Of a stretch of DNA of 64,000 nucleotides, positions 61,860 to 64,000 are shown one piece after another; position 1 is the first letter of the stretch, and each line of letters starts with the position of its first letter. Source of the stretch: Bog-473 sp963766995 (GTDB lineage Bacteria > Actinomycetota > Acidimicrobiia > Acidimicrobiales > RAAP-2). The notes under the pieces were generated by a model. It searched no databases. It was not told the origin of the DNA and saw only the letters and a list, made by a program, of their open reading frames with translations. Position numbers and translations under genes: made by a program. The stretch covers positions 310,001 through 374,000 of the forward strand of contig CAVYCE010000003.1 in assembly GCA_963766995.1 (NCBI GenBank), in the 5' to 3' direction.

Positions 61860-62558
61860 TCAACTCGACAAGGTGTCGGCGGCGGTGGGTTCGACCGGTG
61901 AGATCGTGAGCGTGTTGCCGGGGTCGCCCAGCTCGCACGAGGCCACCGTCGGGAATGCCGTGGCCGGGAGCGTCAGCGTGCCCCGAGTGTTGGGCGGGAT
62001 GAGACGGAGACCGGTAGCCGAGTCGACCTGCCGCCCGACGCAAGCGTTCTGGTTCAACAGGACATAAGAGGTTGCGTCAGGGGGGAGATCGACCACTCCG
62101 GGCGGTTGGTACGTCACCATTTGATCGCCACCCCTGAGGTAGATCAGGGGCAGATCGTCGCCCACCGCATCGACGAACACGATGCCCGGGTAACCGATTA
62201 AGTGGCACGCCTCGCTCGAAGTGTTGGTCAGGGTGATCCCGATGGAGTGCTGTTCGGTCTTCTCGGAGACATCGCCGCCAAACTGGAGGTCCAGTTGCGA
62301 TGGTGAGCAGGCTGGGCCCTCAGGTGCACCGAAGAAGGCGGGCGGGTTGGCGCTGGGCTGGCCGAAGAGGAGTTCGGTGGTGGACGTGGATGTGGACGTC
62401 TGAACGGACGTCGATGTTGACCCAGACGTCGATGGAGTGATCGACGGTCGTGGCGGGTGCGACGGGTGGGACGCACCCGAGCATCCGGCCGCGAGACCGC
62501 TCAGGGCACCGATCATCCCGAGAGCGACCAATCGGCGGACGTTGCTTCGTTGGGCCAC
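61860..62558 (-). CDS. DUF4232 lipoprotein
   Basis: A 232-residue exported lipoprotein. The signal peptide RRLVALGMIGALSGLAAGCS has the lipobox L-A-A-G-C. A Ser/Thr/Pro linker (TPSTSGSTSTSVQTSTSTST) follows. The domain with LQFGGDVSEKTEQHSIGITL, LTNTSSEACHLIGYPGI, and LLLNQNAC-like part (YVLLNQNACVG) is DUF4232, with the conserved cysteines. DUF4232 is frequent in actinobacteria, function unknown. The gene ends on the minus strand, 48 bases after the Asp-box gene. Confidence 0.87.
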   Translation of the reverse strand: MAQRSNVRRLVALGMIGALSGLAAGCSGASHPSHPPRPSITPSTSGSTSTSVQTSTSTSTTELLFGQPSANPPAFFGAPEGPACSPSQLDLQFGGDVSEKTEQHSIGITLTNTSSEACHLIGYPGIVFVDAVGDDLPLIYLRGGDQMVTYQPPGVVDLPPDATSYVLLNQNACVGRQVDSATGLRLIPPNTRGTLTLPATAFPTVASCELGDPGNTLTISPVEPTAADTLSS

Positions 62559-62606
62559 ACCGTCATCACGTCCTGGCCGCGCATTTGGTTGACGCCGATC
62601 AGTGGC

Positions 62607-64000
62607 TTATTGGCCCAACACGCTCCAGGTGCTGCCGTCATCGGTGTGCCACAGCCCGACCCCAAATTCGGTCACCCATCCCGTCGTGCCGCTGATGAAC
62701 GTCAGGTCGTCCGCTCCCCCATTGTCGAACTCGGCGTGTCGAAGGTCGGGCACCTCTACCCAGGTGAGGCCGCCATCGGTGGTCTTGTAGACGCCGCCCG
62801 CACCGGGAAACAGCCATGCCGTGGTGGCGCTGGCCACCGCCAGGTTCTTGTGGCCGATGGTGAACGGGGCGACATAGCCGGCCAACGGGATGGACGACGA
62901 GGCCGGACCGGCGGCGGCGGCAGCGGCACTGGCGCTGGCGGTGGCGGCGTCCGCGGTAGCGGCGTCCGCAGCCGTGGAGGCGAGGAGCCAGCTCTGGCCG
63001 CCGTTGTCGGAACGGTAGAGCTCCTTGGGCTGTGAACCCGCCGATCCCTGACTGCCGCAGAGCAGCCACAGGTCGTCGGTGCTCGAGGCCGCCAATTCGG
63101 CTCCGAGGTCATACGGCTCACCACACGGCACGGGACGGCTGCTCCACGATGCCCCGCCGTCGCTCGTGAACGACAGTGCCATGGTCGTCGCCGGCGTGGT
63201 CTGCTCCAGGACGTAGGCCCGCTGCATGGTGATCCGGGCCAACTCGCTGTCATAGGACACCGATGATGTGGCGCCGCTCGGAGTGATGGCAGTGGGAGGG
63301 AGCGCGGGAGCGGAGGGCGGGGAGGCCGGAGACCAAGAGAGTCCGCCATCGGTGGAGACATCAAGGCCAGTCGGGCACATGGTCGTCGTGGCACCGAAGG
63401 GGGCGCAGCCACCGACCAGCGCCCAGACGTTGTCGCCGATGGCGCTCACGTCCTGAACCACTGGGCCGGGCTCGGCTGGCGTCCAGGTCAACCCTCCGTC
63501 GTCGGTGACCAAGACCGGCGCCTCGTGATTGATGAGGACGTTCTCCCCCCACAGATACCCGTGTTTGGGGCTGGTGAACTCAAACTGCGGGGTCGATCCC
63601 CCGCCGGTGGTGAAGCCGATGAAGAGGCGAGGGTCAACCACTTGCCAGGTCCGGCCACCGTTGGTAGTGGCAGCCAGCAACATTTGGGCCCGGTGTATGG
63701 CGATGGCAAACCCGTCCTGGGCGTTGGCGAAGGTGACATTGGCCAGCGCGGTTGTCGGGACGGGCTGGCCCACCGACAGTGCACCCTGCACCTGGTCGAA
63801 CTGATAGGCCGTCTCGACGCTGGAGATGGTGGGACCCGTGCCCCGTTGACCAACGGCCAACCCGGCCGCCACGCCAACCACGAGCGTCAGAGCGGCCACT
63901 GCCGCGCTCGTCATCCGTTGACGGCGGATATACCCGGCCCGTCGCATGACGGCGTGTCGGACGTCGACCGACGGCTCGGGGGGGCGGGGGTCATCAAGAT
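62607..64000 (-). CDS. Membrane-anchored Asp-box (BNR/YCF48-like) propeller protein, 5' end probably outside window
   Basis: At least 446 residues. A basic N-terminus precedes one membrane helix (MTSAAVAALTLVVGVAAGLA). The extracytoplasmic part has six Asp-box-like repeats, each S/T-x-D/N-G-G-x-T/S-W: TNGGRTW, TDDGGLTW, STDGGLSW, SDGGASW, SDNGGQSW, TTDGGLTW. That is the propeller of sialidase/YCF48-like proteins. An Ala-rich run (ASASAAAAAAGPASS) interrupts one blade. ATG 63947 has no ribosome site and the frame is open to base 64000, so the start is probably further upstream. No sialidase catalytic residues are evident; a binding role is likely. Confidence 0.8.
   Translation of the reverse strand, partial: LDDPRPPEPSVDVRHAVMRRAGYIRRQRMTSAAVAALTLVVGVAAGLAVGQRGTGPTISSVETAYQFDQVQGALSVGQPVPTTALANVTFANAQDGFAIAIHRAQMLLAATTNGGRTWQVVDPRLFIGFTTGGGSTPQFEFTSPKHGYLWGENVLINHEAPVLVTDDGGLTWTPAEPGPVVQDVSAIGDNVWALVGGCAPFGATTTMCPTGLDVSTDGGLSWSPASPPSAPALPPTAITPSGATSSVSYDSELARITMQRAYVLEQTTPATTMALSFTSDGGASWSSRPVPCGEPYDLGAELAASSTDDLWLLCGSQGSAGSQPKELYRSDNGGQSWLLASTAADAATADAATASASAAAAAAGPASSSIPLAGYVAPFTIGHKNLAVASATTAWLFPGAGGVYKTTDGGLTWVEVPDLRHAEFDNGGADDLTFISGTTGWVTEFGVGLWHTDDGSTWSVLGQ

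Noticed and set aside
1..64000. tRNA, rRNA, insertion sequence, prophage or defence island
   Set aside because: Gaps between genes are mostly under 150 bases, no cloverleaf-like sequence was seen by eye, and there is no transposase, integrase or nuclease-defence gene set. The lone DUF222-HNH gene is not enough to call a mobile element.

Overview
The window is a 64 kb piece of a high-GC actinobacterial chromosome. It is densely packed, with short ATGA-type gene overlaps and many GTG starts. A class Acidimicrobiia-like host is my best guess, by inference. The supporting signs are a DUF4012 envelope cluster, an LAFTG-type sorted surface protein, a G1 (eqolisin) peptidase, DUF4232 and DUF222/HNH proteins, a fused FadE34-like acyl-CoA dehydrogenase and Liv-type transport. 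I saw no tRNA, rRNA, CRISPR array, insertion sequence or prophage.

Layout. 0-8 kb: envelope polysaccharide genes (two GT4 and one GT2 glycosyltransferases), a one-pass membrane protein, an exported beta-propeller, a DUF4012 protein and a surface protein, closed by a bidirectional terminator. 8-12 kb: low-molecular-weight tyrosine phosphatase, ABC exporter and an exostosin-like glycosyltransferase. 11.8-16.7 kb: a CoA-ester/redox island with four minus-strand genes (crotonase, dienoyl-CoA-reductase-like SDR, methyltransferase, unknown) divergent from a nitronate-monooxygenase-like flavoprotein and an SRPBCC protein. A perfect 20-bp KstR-like palindrome sits between the two arms. 16.7-26.7 kb: acyltransferase, nitroreductase, a biotin-carrier/carboxyltransferase fusion, GH3 glycosidase, a LysR/MFS divergent pair and a DUF222-HNH protein.

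26.7-37.7 kb: an alkaline-phosphatase-superfamily protein, an amidohydrolase, a branched-chain amino-acid-type (Liv) ABC system with a fused LivH-LivM permease, two unknown membrane proteins translationally coupled to it, and an exported glutamic peptidase. 37.8-46.6 kb: one long minus-strand cobalamin operon, btuF-btuC-btuD-cobO-cobU-cobS-cbiB-cobC-bluB-cobT, behind a cobalamin riboswitch. It covers corrinoid import, adenosylation, lower-ligand synthesis and nucleotide-loop assembly, but no corrin-ring synthesis.

46.7-64 kb: a CocE/NonD hydrolase, MFS exporters, an acyl-CoA synthetase, a DrrAB-like ABC exporter, a PAT-like acetyltransferase, a MarR/MFS divergent pair with a near-consensus promoter, asparaginase, a multi-pass GT-C-like protein, Ohr, a two-domain acyl-CoA dehydrogenase, a DUF4232 lipoprotein and an Asp-box (BNR) protein cut by the window edge.

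A striking feature is a cluster of frame breaks limited to about 28.9-31.4 kb and 37.8-39.9 kb. It affects the amidohydrolase, Liv binding protein, LivH, CobC, BluB and CobT. Homology continues across each break in another frame, and several breaks fit one extra base in a three-base homopolymer. Base-calling errors are therefore the likeliest cause, though this cannot be proven here. Once corrected, BluB and CobT read as one fused protein. I did not find a clearly new biological system. The best leads are the BluB-CobT and carrier-carboxyltransferase fusions, the KstR-like operator, the two unknown genes behind the Liv operon and the uncharacterised members of the DUF4012 cluster.
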